From NCBI GenBank assembly GCA_019414545.1, contig DXLV01000015.1, forward strand, positions 1-42,027: a stretch of 42,027 nucleotides of DNA. Reading direction: 5' to 3'. The notes beneath the pieces were generated by a model. The model worked only from the letters and a program-made list of their open reading frames with translations. It was not told where the DNA came from and did not search any database. Made by a program: the position numbers and the translations under genes. Source of the stretch: Collinsella sp. GTDB taxonomy: Bacteria > Actinomycetota > Coriobacteriia > Coriobacteriales > Coriobacteriaceae. Position 1 is the first letter of the stretch, and the number at the start of each line of letters is the position of its first letter. Shown here piece by piece: positions 22,036-30,337 of this stretch.

Positions 22036-22066
22036 TTGACACCCTGGGGGCGGGCGATGCTACAAT
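22036..22066 (+). promoter_or_regulatory. lacI promoter
   Basis: TTGACA (22036-22041) and TACAAT (22061-22066), spaced by 19 bp. The perfect -35 box begins three bases past the GGGACAGG element, so the insertion may have shaped this promoter. Confidence 0.6.
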
Positions 22067-22101
22067 CTGCCTTGTACTTGAAACGCATCAAAGGGGCCGC
22101 T

Positions 22102-23214
22102 ATGGCAAAGGTAAAAATCAGCGACGTCGCACGCGAGGCAGGGGTCTCGCTAGGCACGGTATCCAACGCGCTCAACCACCCCGAAAAGCTGCGCCCCGAG
22201 ACCCTCAAACTCATCAACGAGACCATCAATCGCCTTGGCTACCTGCCCAATCAAAGCGCCCGTCAGCTCGCAGGCGGCGCCACTAAGTCCTTTGGCCTTG
22301 TCCTCCCCCGTCTCGATCACGGCTTTTCGCTCCAAATTGCCAGCGGCGCCCATAACGAGGCGCGCAAGCACGGTTACGACCTGCTCATCGCCAACGCCGA
22401 TAACGACGGCATTCTCGAGGACCATTACCTGCGCTATTTTATGGGCACGCAGATGTCCGGCGTCATGGTTCAGCCCATGGCGTCCCCCGACTGGCACCCC
22501 GCTATGACCAAAATGCCCGTGCCGATCGTCCATCTGGACATCCATTGCTCCGAGCCCGGTTACTACGTGGCCGCCGACAACGAGGCACAGGGGCGCATTA
22601 TCGCCGAGCTCGCCATCGCCCGCGGCGCACGCCATATCACCGTTGTGGGCAGAGCGGCATTTATGCAGCTCACCCTGCGCGTCCTTGGCATTCACAAGGC
22701 GCTTGCCCTGCACCCCGAAATCAAAATCGAGGTCATCGACGCTGGCGAATGGAACACTGCCGCCGACGGCTACAGCATCGGTGCCCAGATTGCCGAGCGC
22801 CCTGCTGACGAGCGCCCCGATTTTGTCATCGGTCTGACCGACGTATTGGCCTCGGGCGTTATCTCGGCGCTGACCGACAAAGGCATCTCCGTCCCCGAGC
22901 AGGTCCGCGTGGCCGGCTGCGACGGCAATCCTCTTGCATGGAGCGGGTCGGTTCCCCTTACCACCGTGGCGCCGCCGGGCTACGAAATTGGCCGCAAGGG
23001 CGTACAGCTCCTCATGGAGCAGATCGGGGACAAGCCCGCCGCCAAGACCAAACGAGTCCGCATCGGCTCCGCCGCGCGTACCGTCACCACGGTCACGACC
23101 GCCGAGGACATTAACCGCCAGGAGCTCGTGCGGCCGTTCCTGCTGGAACGCGCCAGCACCCAGGCAAGCAACCACGCCGAAGCCACCGCCATCAACCTGG
23201 GCGCCTACCTTTAG
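22102..23214 (+). CDS. LacI family transcriptional regulator
   Basis: 370 residues from ATG 22102 (AAAGGGG site); the frame is open back to 21814, through repeats. N-terminal LacI headpiece: KISDVAREAGVSLGTVSNALN, then hinge helix YLPNQSARQLAGG. The periplasmic-binding-protein-like core follows: KSFGLVLPRLDHGFSLQIASG and GCDGNPLAWSGSVPLTTVAPPGYEIGRKGVQLL. Members sense sugars or their phosphates and repress or activate catabolic genes. No sugar pathway is next to it, so the effector is open; glmS and a HAD phosphatase are its neighbours. A C-terminal extension of about 35 residues beyond the usual end is present. Its stop overlaps the convergent HAD gene by 4 bp. Confidence 0.93.
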   Translation: MAKVKISDVAREAGVSLGTVSNALNHPEKLRPETLKLINETINRLGYLPNQSARQLAGGATKSFGLVLPRLDHGFSLQIASGAHNEARKHGYDLLIANADNDGILEDHYLRYFMGTQMSGVMVQPMASPDWHPAMTKMPVPIVHLDIHCSEPGYYVAADNEAQGRIIAELAIARGARHITVVGRAAFMQLTLRVLGIHKALALHPEIKIEVIDAGEWNTAADGYSIGAQIAERPADERPDFVIGLTDVLASGVISALTDKGISVPEQVRVAGCDGNPLAWSGSVPLTTVAPPGYEIGRKGVQLLMEQIGDKPAAKTKRVRIGSAARTVTTVTTAEDINRQELVRPFLLERASTQASNHAEATAINLGAYL

Positions 23215-23861
23215 CGCACGGCCCTGACCGCCGCCGGCAGATCGAACAGCGTATCGAGCACAGCCTCGCAGCCGTCCACCACGTCCTGCGGCAGCGGCAC
23301 GATATCGGGAACGGCAAAGACGTGGCAGCCGGCCGTGATGCCCGAGACGCAGCCGTTGCGTGAGTCCTCGACCACGGCGCACTCCTCGGGAGCAAAGCCC
23401 GCGCGCTCGCAGGCGAGCAGGTACATCTCGGGATCGGGCTTGCCGTTCACGACGTCCTCGCCGCAGGTCATCGTCTCAAACTTATCAAAGAGGCCGACCA
23501 TCTTAAGGTTGCGCTCGGCTGTAACATGGCGCGACGACGTCGCAAGACCCACGTGATAGCCCGCAGCCAGCAGCTCGTCGAGGCACTCGGCGGCACCGGC
23601 CTTAAGCTCCAGATCGGTCTTGACCATCTCGTCGCGAATCTCCCTATGGCGACGATAGATTGCCTCAGCGGTTTCGCGGCTGCCGTAATGCCCATCAAGG
23701 ATCTCCATGACATCGGGCAACGTGCGGCCGATAAACTGATGGATCAGCGCATCGTCAATCGCGAATCCCAGCTCGGCCGCGCCCGCCTTCCACGCCTTGA
23801 TACCCAAACGCTCGGTGTCGACCAGCGTTCCGTCCATGTCAAAAATAACGGCCTTGATCAT
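23211..23861 (-). CDS. HAD superfamily phosphatase (beta-phosphoglucomutase-like)
   Basis: 216 residues from ATG 23861 behind GGGGGACC. Motif I DMDGTLVDTE with nucleophile D8 and acid D10, motif II LATSSRH, motif III lysine and VNGKPDPEMYLLA, motif IV VVEDSRNG. The helical cap between motif I and II (subclass I) is of the beta-phosphoglucomutase/phosphatase kind. It should hydrolyse a small phosphorylated sugar or similar; whether it is a mutase cannot be judged. The gene is tail-to-tail with lacI, overlapping by four bases, which leaves no room for terminators between them. Confidence 0.92.
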   Translation of the reverse strand: MIKAVIFDMDGTLVDTERLGIKAWKAGAAELGFAIDDALIHQFIGRTLPDVMEILDGHYGSRETAEAIYRRHREIRDEMVKTDLELKAGAAECLDELLAAGYHVGLATSSRHVTAERNLKMVGLFDKFETMTCGEDVVNGKPDPEMYLLACERAGFAPEECAVVEDSRNGCVSGITAGCHVFAVPDIVPLPQDVVDGCEAVLDTLFDLPAAVRAVR

Positions 23862-24034
23862 ATCGGTCCCCCATCTCTTCGCGCTGCTGTACTCCCGCAA
23901 CTTTACCGCACCTGTAAACTTGTATATAACGTATATAGCATATTGCACTTTCGTTACATAGATAGAAGTCTTATGACAAGCGACTCGGTAGGATTATAGT
24001 TTTCGACCGAGTACTCAACGGCAAGGATCGACTT

Positions 24035-24913
24035 ATGCTTTCAGACACCACCGCACCCGCAGAGGGGCTTCAGGACAAACTCGCAGCGCTCGAGCAGCTG
24101 CTTTTGGCATACGGACGCGTCGCCATCGGCTTTTCCGGTGGCGTCGACAGCAGCTTTTTGGCCGCGGTCTGCGCCCGCATCATGCCCGCCAGCACGCTTC
24201 TCGTTCACCTCACCACGCCGCTCATCGGCACGCCCGAGCAGGCTTCGTTTGAGCGGGCGGTTGACGGGCAGGCCGATGAGGGGCCGCACTTCAAGCTTCC
24301 CGTACTCAACCTCTCGGTCGATCAGCTGCAGCTCCCCCAGGTAGCCTGCAACGACGCCGACCGCTGCTACCACTGCAAGCGCGCCGGCTTTACCGCCATC
24401 GTCAATCACGCCAGGTCGCTGGGCTTTCCCACCGTCATCGACGGCAGCAACGCAAGCGACCGCGGCGACTACCGCCCCGGCATGCGCGCCGCCCAGGAGC
24501 TCGGCGTGCGCTCGCCGCTTATGGAGGTCGGCTTTACCAAGGACGAGGAGCGCGAGCTGCTACGCGCCTGGGGCTATCCCGTCTGGAACCTGCCGGCAGG
24601 AGCCTGCCTGGCCACGCGAGTCCCCACGGGCGAGGAGCTCACGCGCGAGAAGGTCGATGTAATCCGCACCTGTGAGGACTACCTGCACGACCTTGGCCTG
24701 GACCAGGTCCGCGCACGCCTCGTCGGCGGCTGCATGCATATCGAGGCCGCGCCGGCAGACGTCGCCAAGATCGCCGCCCTCAGCGGTGCCACCGTCGACG
24801 CCGAAGGCAAGACCCCGCTGCCCGCCGCCATCGAGTCCACGCTGCGCGAGCTGGGCTGCGGCCACATCTCCCCCAAGGTCACCCCCTACATCCACGGCAA
24901 CATGAATCTTTAA
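24035..24913 (+). CDS. larE: ATP-dependent sacrificial sulfur transferase LarE
   Basis: 292 residues from ATG 24035 (AAGGATCG site). PP-loop ATPase motif SGGVDSS at 34-40, Cys pair CYHCKR at 111-114, and PAGACLATR with C191, the equivalent of the sacrificial cysteine of lactobacillar LarE. The family activates the pyridinium dicarboxylate intermediate with ATP and donates sulfur to build the nickel-pincer nucleotide cofactor of lactate racemase and relatives. The partners LarB, LarC and LarA are not in the window, so this copy is an orphan here. Single-gene unit with a hairpin on its stop codon. Confidence 0.93.
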   Translation: MLSDTTAPAEGLQDKLAALEQLLLAYGRVAIGFSGGVDSSFLAAVCARIMPASTLLVHLTTPLIGTPEQASFERAVDGQADEGPHFKLPVLNLSVDQLQLPQVACNDADRCYHCKRAGFTAIVNHARSLGFPTVIDGSNASDRGDYRPGMRAAQELGVRSPLMEVGFTKDEERELLRAWGYPVWNLPAGACLATRVPTGEELTREKVDVIRTCEDYLHDLGLDQVRARLVGGCMHIEAAPADVAKIAALSGATVDAEGKTPLPAAIESTLRELGCGHISPKVTPYIHGNMNL

Positions 24914-24940
24914 GTTACGCCGTTTTACAAACGGCGTAAC
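24914..24940 (+). terminator. larE hairpin
   Basis: GTTACGCCGTTT and AAACGGCGTAAC, perfect 12-bp arms, 3-nt loop, starting on the base after the stop. No T run follows. Confidence 0.7.
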
Positions 24941-24960
24941 CGCTCGGCGCTGCACAGGCC

Positions 24961-25046
24961 CCGGGCACGGCAATCTGACGTTCAACTGCACGGGCGCGAC
25001 CAAAAGGCCAGCGCCCGCTTGTTTCACGTCATCTTGCCGCACCCGG
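24961..25046 (+). repeat. 72-bp foldable dispersed element, copy 2
   Basis: Ends CCGGG and CCCGG pair and the arms fold inward to the GGGCGC-GACC hairpin. Core 24969-25040 aligns without gaps to the complement of 19563-19634 at about 85% identity; shared blocks include TCTGACGTTCAA, GGGCGCGACCA and TTTCACGTCA. Confidence 0.8.
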
Positions 25047-25091
25047 AACCTGCTCGCTCGCGCATGCTCAACCTGAACACATAAATTGCCA

Positions 25092-25141
25092 CCTTCCAAA
25101 AAGGGACAGGTTTATTTTGGCAAGTTTTATCTGGGGAAACG
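25092..25141 (+). repeat. GGGACAGG dispersed element, copy 3
   Basis: Contains AAAAAGGGACAGGTTTATTT, then TTGGCAAG, TTTTATCTGGGG and AAACG. The left arm (CCTTCC) no longer pairs perfectly with the right (GGCAAG), so this copy is decayed. It follows the 72-bp element, as both families also co-occur near 19.4-19.6 kb. Confidence 0.85.
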
Positions 25142-25294
25142 CCGAATAGCCCCACATTCACAACCGCCGCAGCTCCATATGAGGCAAATGAACCGGCGGC
25201 ATTTGTCCCAAATCTTGAGTATTTGTTCGGCGGAGCGGCCTCAGCCGGCTCCTGCTAGACTGGTAGATTCCGAACCGTCCATCCAGGAGCCTCA

Positions 25295-26272
25295 ATGTCG
25301 CGCAAGTCCGCCTACAAGCAAGTACTTTCCATCGGCACCGCCGTGGTGCTGGGGTTTGCGCTGTTTACGGGATCGCTCGACGGAGCTCCCAAGCTGCTCT
25401 CGCCGCAAAGCGATGAACAGGCGGCGGCTCTGGCCGAGAAGCAAAACGAGAGTCCCAACCGCACCGACGACGAAGCGGACTTGGTCGCCCGGCTCGAATC
25501 GGGAACAGCGAGCTCCACGGACTCCGAAGATGATCAGGACTCCGGCGATGGCTCTGAATCCGCCACGACCGACACCGCTGACGATGCCTCTTCAAACGTC
25601 ACCCCCATCGACGAGGTCGAAAACCCCGATCTCGACCGCGCCCGCGGCGTATATCTCAGCAGCATTCCCGACTACGCCGGCAACCCCTACGTTGCCCTTC
25701 GCGCCGACAGCACGCACCCGTTGGGCACGCCATCATTCACGCTCGACGAATACGAGCGAGCTACCGAAGAGGGCTGCTTTAAGAAGTTCTCCAAGCTCGA
25801 TAGCCTGGGCCGCACCCGCAAGGCACTCGCCTGCGTGGGTCCCGAATCGCTCGGTCAGGGCAAGCGCGGCGATATCTCGCGTATCCATCCCGCCGGGTGG
25901 CACCAGCAGCGCTACGACTTTATTCCGGGTCAAAGCCTCTACAACCGTTGCCACCTCATCGCCTGGTCGCTCTGCGGCGAAAACGCTAATCGCAAGAATC
26001 TCCTCACCGGCACGCGCTATCTCAACGAAACGGGCATGCTGCCGTTTGAAGAGCAGATCCTCGACTATATCCACGACACAGGCAACCATGTGCTCTACCG
26101 CGTCACGCCCATGTACAACGAAGAGGAACTTGTCTGCCGCGGCGTGCGCCTTGAGGCGCAATCGGTCGAGGACCACGGCAAGACCCTCTGCTTCCACGTA
26201 TATTGCTACAATCTGCAGCCGCACGTGCAGATCGACTACGCCACCGGCCGCAATCAGGCCTCGGGGGACTAG
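25295..26272 (+). CDS. Secreted or membrane-anchored DNA/RNA non-specific endonuclease
   Basis: 325 residues from ATG 25295 (AGGAG site). A basic start and a hydrophobic segment (residues 9-26) act as signal or anchor. Then comes an acidic Ser/Thr/Asp-rich linker to about residue 110, and a nuclease domain of the EndA/DNA-entry type. Its catalytic region is YNRCHLIAWSLCGENANRKN (215-234), where the DRGH of the family is NRCH, with general base H220 and N235 as Mg ligand. It should cut nucleic acid outside the membrane, for uptake of DNA as nutrient or during transformation. No competence gene is adjacent. It stands alone. Confidence 0.9.
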   Translation: MSRKSAYKQVLSIGTAVVLGFALFTGSLDGAPKLLSPQSDEQAAALAEKQNESPNRTDDEADLVARLESGTASSTDSEDDQDSGDGSESATTDTADDASSNVTPIDEVENPDLDRARGVYLSSIPDYAGNPYVALRADSTHPLGTPSFTLDEYERATEEGCFKKFSKLDSLGRTRKALACVGPESLGQGKRGDISRIHPAGWHQQRYDFIPGQSLYNRCHLIAWSLCGENANRKNLLTGTRYLNETGMLPFEEQILDYIHDTGNHVLYRVTPMYNEEELVCRGVRLEAQSVEDHGKTLCFHVYCYNLQPHVQIDYATGRNQASGD

Positions 26273-26334
26273 GGCCGACCAAGCTGCCCCAAAACCTAAA
26301 ATGATCCGTTTTCCTCCGTCCCCCAGGGATCAAA

Positions 26335-26367
26335 AAGGGCCGCCCTGGATTGCCCAGAGCGGCCCTT
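26335..26367 (-). terminator. Terminator of the EF-G-like gene
   Basis: AAGGGCCGC and GCGGCCCTT pair perfectly; on the minus strand the stem is followed by TTTTTG. It lies 35 bp after the stop. Confidence 0.8.
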
Positions 26368-26401
26368 GCACCGGCATGCATGTTGCAGGCAACGCCACGC
26401 G

Positions 26402-28477
26402 CTACTTGGCGCGGCCCTCCTCATAGCGCTCGACCAGCTTGGCCTGAACGTCATAGGGCACCTGCTCATAGCCCGCGGGCTTCATGGTAAAGTCGCCCGT
26501 GCCGCGCGTGATGGAGCGCAGGCGCGTCGAGTAATCCGTCAGCTCGGCCAGCGGCGCCTGGGCAATGACCACGGTGTCTCCGCGCTCATCGGTCTCCATG
26601 CCCGTCACGCGACCGCGCGAGGCCGAGATGTCGCCCATCACGGCGCCGGCGTAGCTCTCGGGGATCGTCACCGTGATTTCCTCGATGGGCTCCAGCACCA
26701 CCGGGTCGGCATCGGCGCATGCCTTGCGCAGGCCGATGCGAGCCGCCGCGCGGAACGCCATCTCGTTGGAGTCGACGCTGTGATACGAACCGTCGTACAC
26801 AACCACGCGAATGCCCGTGAGCGGGTAGCCGGCAATAATACCGTCCTTCATGGTCTCCTGGACGCCCTTGTCCACGGCGGGAATCAGCGCGCGCGGAATG
26901 CGACCGCCCACGACCTCGTCCACGAACTCATAGCCGTCGCTCGTGCCGTCGGACCCAATGAGCGGCTCGACGCGCAGCCAGCAGTCGCCGTACTGACCGG
27001 CGCCGCCGGTCTGCTTCTTGTGGCGACCCTGGGCGCTCGCCGTGCGGCGGATGGTCTCGCGATACGGAATGCGGATCGGCACGCTCTTGGCGGCGACCTT
27101 GGTGCGGTCCTCCAGACGGTTGAGCAGCACCGAAACCTGTGCCTCACCAACGGCAGAGATAATGGTCTGGCCAGTCTCCTCGTCGCGGTCGATGCTCATG
27201 GTCGGGTCTGCCTTGCAGGCCTTCTCGATAAACGTGTAGAGCTTCTCTTCGTCGCCGCGATTCTCGGCCTCGATGGCGATGCGGTACTGAGAGTTGGGGA
27301 ACTTAAACGCCGCAGCCTCGACCTTACCGGTAATGGAGAGCGTATCGCCCGTCTCGGCCGCCAGCTTGGGCGCCACGATGATGTCGCCGGCATAGGCGTG
27401 ACCGACCTCGGTCATGTCGCGACCGCACATCACATACAGGTGAGCCAGACGGTCGCCCTTGCGCGTGCGCGCGTTGATCAGCTCAAGACCCGGCTCAAGC
27501 GTACCCGTCAGCACCTTGATAAAGCTGATACGACCCTGCTGCGGATCGGCCAGCGTCTTAAACACAAACGCCACCGGACGGTCATCGTCACTCGAGATCT
27601 TAAGCGAATCGCCGTCGATGAGCGGCATCTCGCCGTAGTCGGTCGGCGCCGGGAAGTACGTGGCGATGTCGTCCATCAGCGAGTTGACGCCCTGCTCCTT
27701 AATGCAATCGCCCGCAAAGACCGGCACAAAGATGCGCTCGGCAATCGCCTTCGACAGCAGGCCCTCGAGCTCCTCCTGCGTCAGCGTCTCCTCGCCTTCC
27801 AAGTACTTCATCATCAGTTCGTCGTCAGCCTCGGCCACCAGCTCGCACAGATGGTCATGGGCTTCCTCGGCCTGGGCACGATACTCCTCGGGAATCTCCG
27901 ACTCAACGGCCTCGGCGCCGTTGCAGTGGCGTGCCTTCATGCGCACCAGGTCGATGATGCCGTCAAAGTCCTCGCCCTCGCCCCAGGGAAGGGTCACGGC
28001 GCCCAGGCGCGTACCAAAGCGCTCCTGCAGCAGGTCCATCGTAGTCGCAAAGCTGGCCTCGGAGCGCGACAGGCGGTTTACAAACACCGCACGCGCCAGA
28101 CGCAGGTCCTCGGCGGCATACCAGAGCTTAACCGTTGTAGGCTGCGGGCCGGCCTCGGCGTCGACCACAAACAGAGCCGTCTCGCAGACGCTCATCGCGG
28201 CATAGGCGTCGCCGATAAAATCGGGATAGCACGGGGCATCGAGCACATTGATGCGCGCGCCCTTCCAGTCTATCGGCGCAATGGTCGTCGAGATGGAAAA
28301 TGCACGCTTGACCTCTTCGGGGTCATAGTCGAGCGTGGGCTTGGTGCCGTCGTGGCCGCCCAGGCGGGCGGTCTTGCCGGAAAGGTGGAGCATGGCTTCG
28401 GCGAGTGAAGTCTTGCCCACCCCGCCTTGGCCTACGAGCACCACGTTCCTTACGTTACCGGTCTTGGGAGCACCCAT
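26402..28477 (-). CDS. Elongation factor G-like translational GTPase, divergent
   Basis: 691 residues from ATG 28477 (AAGGAGG site). Overall EF-G layout and length: GTPase domain with P-loop GQGGVGKTS (16-24), domain II (AFVFKTLADPQQGRISFIKVLTG), domain III, domain IV with GGAGQYGDCWLRVEP, and domain V ending GYEQVPYDVQAKLVE. The GTPase motifs are unusual: G3 is DAPCYPDF (80-87) instead of DTPGHxDF, without the catalytic His, and G4 is NRLS (134-137) instead of NKxD. Guanine specificity and hydrolysis may therefore be altered. It is the paralogue called EF-G-like in actinobacteria, of unknown role; a second, true fusA is expected elsewhere. The upstream 300 bp are empty of genes. Confidence 0.92.
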   Translation of the reverse strand: MGAPKTGNVRNVVLVGQGGVGKTSLAEAMLHLSGKTARLGGHDGTKPTLDYDPEEVKRAFSISTTIAPIDWKGARINVLDAPCYPDFIGDAYAAMSVCETALFVVDAEAGPQPTTVKLWYAAEDLRLARAVFVNRLSRSEASFATTMDLLQERFGTRLGAVTLPWGEGEDFDGIIDLVRMKARHCNGAEAVESEIPEEYRAQAEEAHDHLCELVAEADDELMMKYLEGEETLTQEELEGLLSKAIAERIFVPVFAGDCIKEQGVNSLMDDIATYFPAPTDYGEMPLIDGDSLKISSDDDRPVAFVFKTLADPQQGRISFIKVLTGTLEPGLELINARTRKGDRLAHLYVMCGRDMTEVGHAYAGDIIVAPKLAAETGDTLSITGKVEAAAFKFPNSQYRIAIEAENRGDEEKLYTFIEKACKADPTMSIDRDEETGQTIISAVGEAQVSVLLNRLEDRTKVAAKSVPIRIPYRETIRRTASAQGRHKKQTGGAGQYGDCWLRVEPLIGSDGTSDGYEFVDEVVGGRIPRALIPAVDKGVQETMKDGIIAGYPLTGIRVVVYDGSYHSVDSNEMAFRAAARIGLRKACADADPVVLEPIEEITVTIPESYAGAVMGDISASRGRVTGMETDERGDTVVIAQAPLAELTDYSTRLRSITRGTGDFTMKPAGYEQVPYDVQAKLVERYEEGRAK

Positions 28478-28774
28478 GATGACCTCCTTGCAGGGCCGCG
28501 CGCAATGCGCGACGCCAACGGGGAGAGTTCGCGGTCGGTGCCATCCCGGGAGCAGCATGGTCGGCAGCCGAGCCGACTCACCCTCCAAATGTCCTATGCC
28601 ACCACCCTACCCTCACGGGCGACCGTCCATGCACACCTTTCGGCACGCGTATGAATACAGACGGCGAGAGGATGGGGCGAGCAGGCGAGAGGATTATTAA
28701 ACCCCATCGATACAAATAAAAGCCGCCGCAGACCATAAGACCTGCGACGGCTTCATCTCAATATATAGTTGAGT
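28478..28774. other. Upstream region of the EF-G-like gene
   Basis: About 240 bp of leader and promoter region, then the importer terminator. A short GTCGGC/GCCGAC hairpin lies near 28563-28580. No gene or strong promoter is evident. Confidence 0.4.
28720..28752 (-). terminator. Terminator of the amino acid importer operon
   Basis: AAGCCGTCGCAG and CTGCGGCGGCTT (minus reading) pair with one mismatch and are followed by TTATTTG. Confidence 0.8.
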
Positions 28775-29539
28775 CTAGCTCTCGATACGGCTCAAGAACT
28801 CACGGGTGCGCTGCTCACGCGGATGGTCGATAACCTGCTCGGCAGGACCCTCCTCGACAATGCGGCCGCCGTCCATAAAGACCACGCGGTCGGCAACATC
28901 GCGCGCAAACTGCATCGCATGGGTCACGATCACCATCGTCATATTCTGCGCGGCGAGGTCTTTAATGACGCGCAGCACCTCGGCCGTCAACTCTGGATCG
29001 AGCGCCGAGGTCGGCTCATCAAAGAACAAGATTTCCGGGTCGAGCGCCAGGGCGCGGGCAATACTCACGCGCTGCTGCTGGCCGCCCGAAAGCTCACATG
29101 GCACCTTGTTCTCATTGCCCGTAAGCCCCATCTGCGCGATCAACTCATGCGCACGCGCCTCCGCCTGCTCGCGCGGGCGCTTGAGCACGCGAATCGGAGC
29201 ATCAGTGATGTTTTTCATCACCGTATAGTGCGGGAACAGGTTGTAATTTTGGAACACCAGGCCGAATCGCGAGCGCGCCCGCTTGGGCACATCGCCCTTA
29301 GCATAGACCGCGCCCGAACCCGCATCCGTCGCAACGGCAAGGTCGCCAAACGAGAGCGAGCCTCCGTCGAGTGTCTCGAGCAGCGTGGCACACCGCAGCA
29401 GCGTGGACTTGCCGCCACCCGAAGGCCCGATAATCGCCACGACCTCGCCACGCTTCACCTCAAGCGAGATATCCTTGAGCACCTCATTGCCGCCAAACGC
29501 CTTGCGCGCGCTTTCGATTTTCATCACTGAGTTAGTCAT
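28775..29539 (-). CDS. Polar amino acid ABC importer, ATPase subunit
   Basis: 254 residues from ATG 29539, which overlaps the permease stop by eight bases; MKIES at 29524 is an alternative. Walker A GPSGGGKST, Q-loop FQNYNLFPHYTVMKNI, signature LSGGQQQRVSIARAL, Walker B ILFFDEPTSALDPEL and H-loop VTHAMQFARDVADRV are all canonical. This is the GlnQ/HisP type. It powers import of a polar or charged amino acid, together with the permease and lipoprotein encoded just upstream. Last gene of the operon, with a terminator behind it. Confidence 0.95.
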   Translation of the reverse strand: MTNSVMKIESARKAFGGNEVLKDISLEVKRGEVVAIIGPSGGGKSTLLRCATLLETLDGGSLSFGDLAVATDAGSGAVYAKGDVPKRARSRFGLVFQNYNLFPHYTVMKNITDAPIRVLKRPREQAEARAHELIAQMGLTGNENKVPCELSGGQQQRVSIARALALDPEILFFDEPTSALDPELTAEVLRVIKDLAAQNMTMVIVTHAMQFARDVADRVVFMDGGRIVEEGPAEQVIDHPREQRTREFLSRIES

Positions 29540-30170
29540 GATAATAGTCCAGCTTCTTTTCGGCGGCGCCCAGCAGCATCTCGACCACAAAGTTAAAGAC
29601 CCAGTAGATCAGCGCCGCAATCGCAAACGGCACCATGCTCACTTGCGAGGCAACCAGCGCCTTGGCCGTCGAGAACATCTCCCCCACGCCGATGGCAAAC
29701 GCCAGCGAAGTGTCCTTGACCAGCGTGATGATCTCGTTGCCCATCGCCGGCAGAATACGCTTGGCGACTTGCGGCATCACAATGTACAAAAATGTCTGCA
29801 GACGCGAATAGCCCAGCACCTCGGCTGCCTCGTATTGTCCGCGCGGAATGGACTGCAAGCCCGAGCGATAGATCTCGGCAAAGTAACCGGCGTAGTTGAT
29901 GATGAATGCCACAACGCACGCCGTCCATTTGGAATCGGGTGTGAGCGAGATGCCGAACACGTAGTACGGGGCAAAGTAGATGGCAAACATCTGTAGCATG
30001 AGCGGCGTGCCGCGCATCACCGAAATATAGATGCGCGCGATCCAGCGAAGCGGCGCAATTTTGCTCATGCGCATGAACGCCACGGGGATTCCCAGCGGAA
30101 TCGACCCGAGCAGCGTCAGCACAAACAGCTGCAAGCTGACCAAGAATCCCTGGCCAAGCATCTGCATCAT
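29532..30170 (-). CDS. Polar amino acid ABC importer, permease subunit
   Basis: 212 residues from ATG 30170. TTG 30185, with GAGAG six bases upstream, is an alternative, and the frame reaches a TTG at 30224. Five or so membrane helices of the HisM/GlnP type: GFLVSLQLFVLTLLGSIPLGIPVAF, MRGTPLMLQMFAIYF. The ATPase-contact loop reads EAAEVLGYSRLQTFLYIVMPQ. As only one permease is encoded, it should work as a homodimer. A 107-nt hairpin separates it from the binding-protein gene and probably lowers its expression relative to the latter. Confidence 0.93.
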   Translation of the reverse strand: MMQMLGQGFLVSLQLFVLTLLGSIPLGIPVAFMRMSKIAPLRWIARIYISVMRGTPLMLQMFAIYFAPYYVFGISLTPDSKWTACVVAFIINYAGYFAEIYRSGLQSIPRGQYEAAEVLGYSRLQTFLYIVMPQVAKRILPAMGNEIITLVKDTSLAFAIGVGEMFSTAKALVASQVSMVPFAIAALIYWVFNFVVEMLLGAAEKKLDYYHD

Positions 30171-30230
30171 GACCTGAATAGACAACCCAAGCTCTCTTTC
30201 ACAGTAACGGAACAGCGAACCCAATGCTAA

Positions 30231-30337
30231 AGCGGGTTTTCCAGGTGCCCGAGTTTGCCGTGAAAGAGGAGCGCCGCGTACTAAATGTACGCAAGCGACG
30301 GTTTGAACGGCAAGATCGGGTGCCTGGGAAAGCCGCT
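30231..30337 (-). repeat. 107-nt intercistronic hairpin in the importer operon
   Basis: Arms of 51 nt on each side of a 5-nt loop (TAAAT) pair without gaps at roughly three quarters of positions. The best blocks are AGCGG/CCGCT, CCAGG/CCTGG, TTGCCG/CGGCAA and GCGTAC/GTACGC. The stop of the binding-protein gene lies in its base. In malE-malF style operons such hairpins protect the upstream message for the abundant binding protein. Confidence 0.75.

Larger units (their letters stand above)
21544..22101. other. 558-bp spacer between glmS and lacI packed with repeats
   Basis: Order: glmS leader, a GTGGTATCT operator (21654), hairpin A (21697), twin hairpins B1 and B2 (21775-21912), an inverted remnant of A (21935), an inverted GGGACAGG element (21984), and the lacI promoter. 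The two genes diverge. No protein gene is supported. Confidence 0.7.
24914..25294. other. 381-bp spacer between larE and the nuclease gene
   Basis: Holds the larE hairpin, copy 2 of the 72-bp foldable element, copy 3 of the GGGACAGG element, and the nuclease promoter region, with a TTGAGT at about 25215. No gene is supported. Confidence 0.6.

Noticed and set aside
24035..24913. Asparagine synthase or NAD synthase instead of larE
   Set aside because: The PP-loop alone is shared, but the CYHCKR and PAGACLATR motifs and the length are specific to LarE.
26366..28408. 680-codon open frame on the plus strand
   Set aside because: Shadow of the EF-G-like gene, whose motifs are clear on the minus strand.
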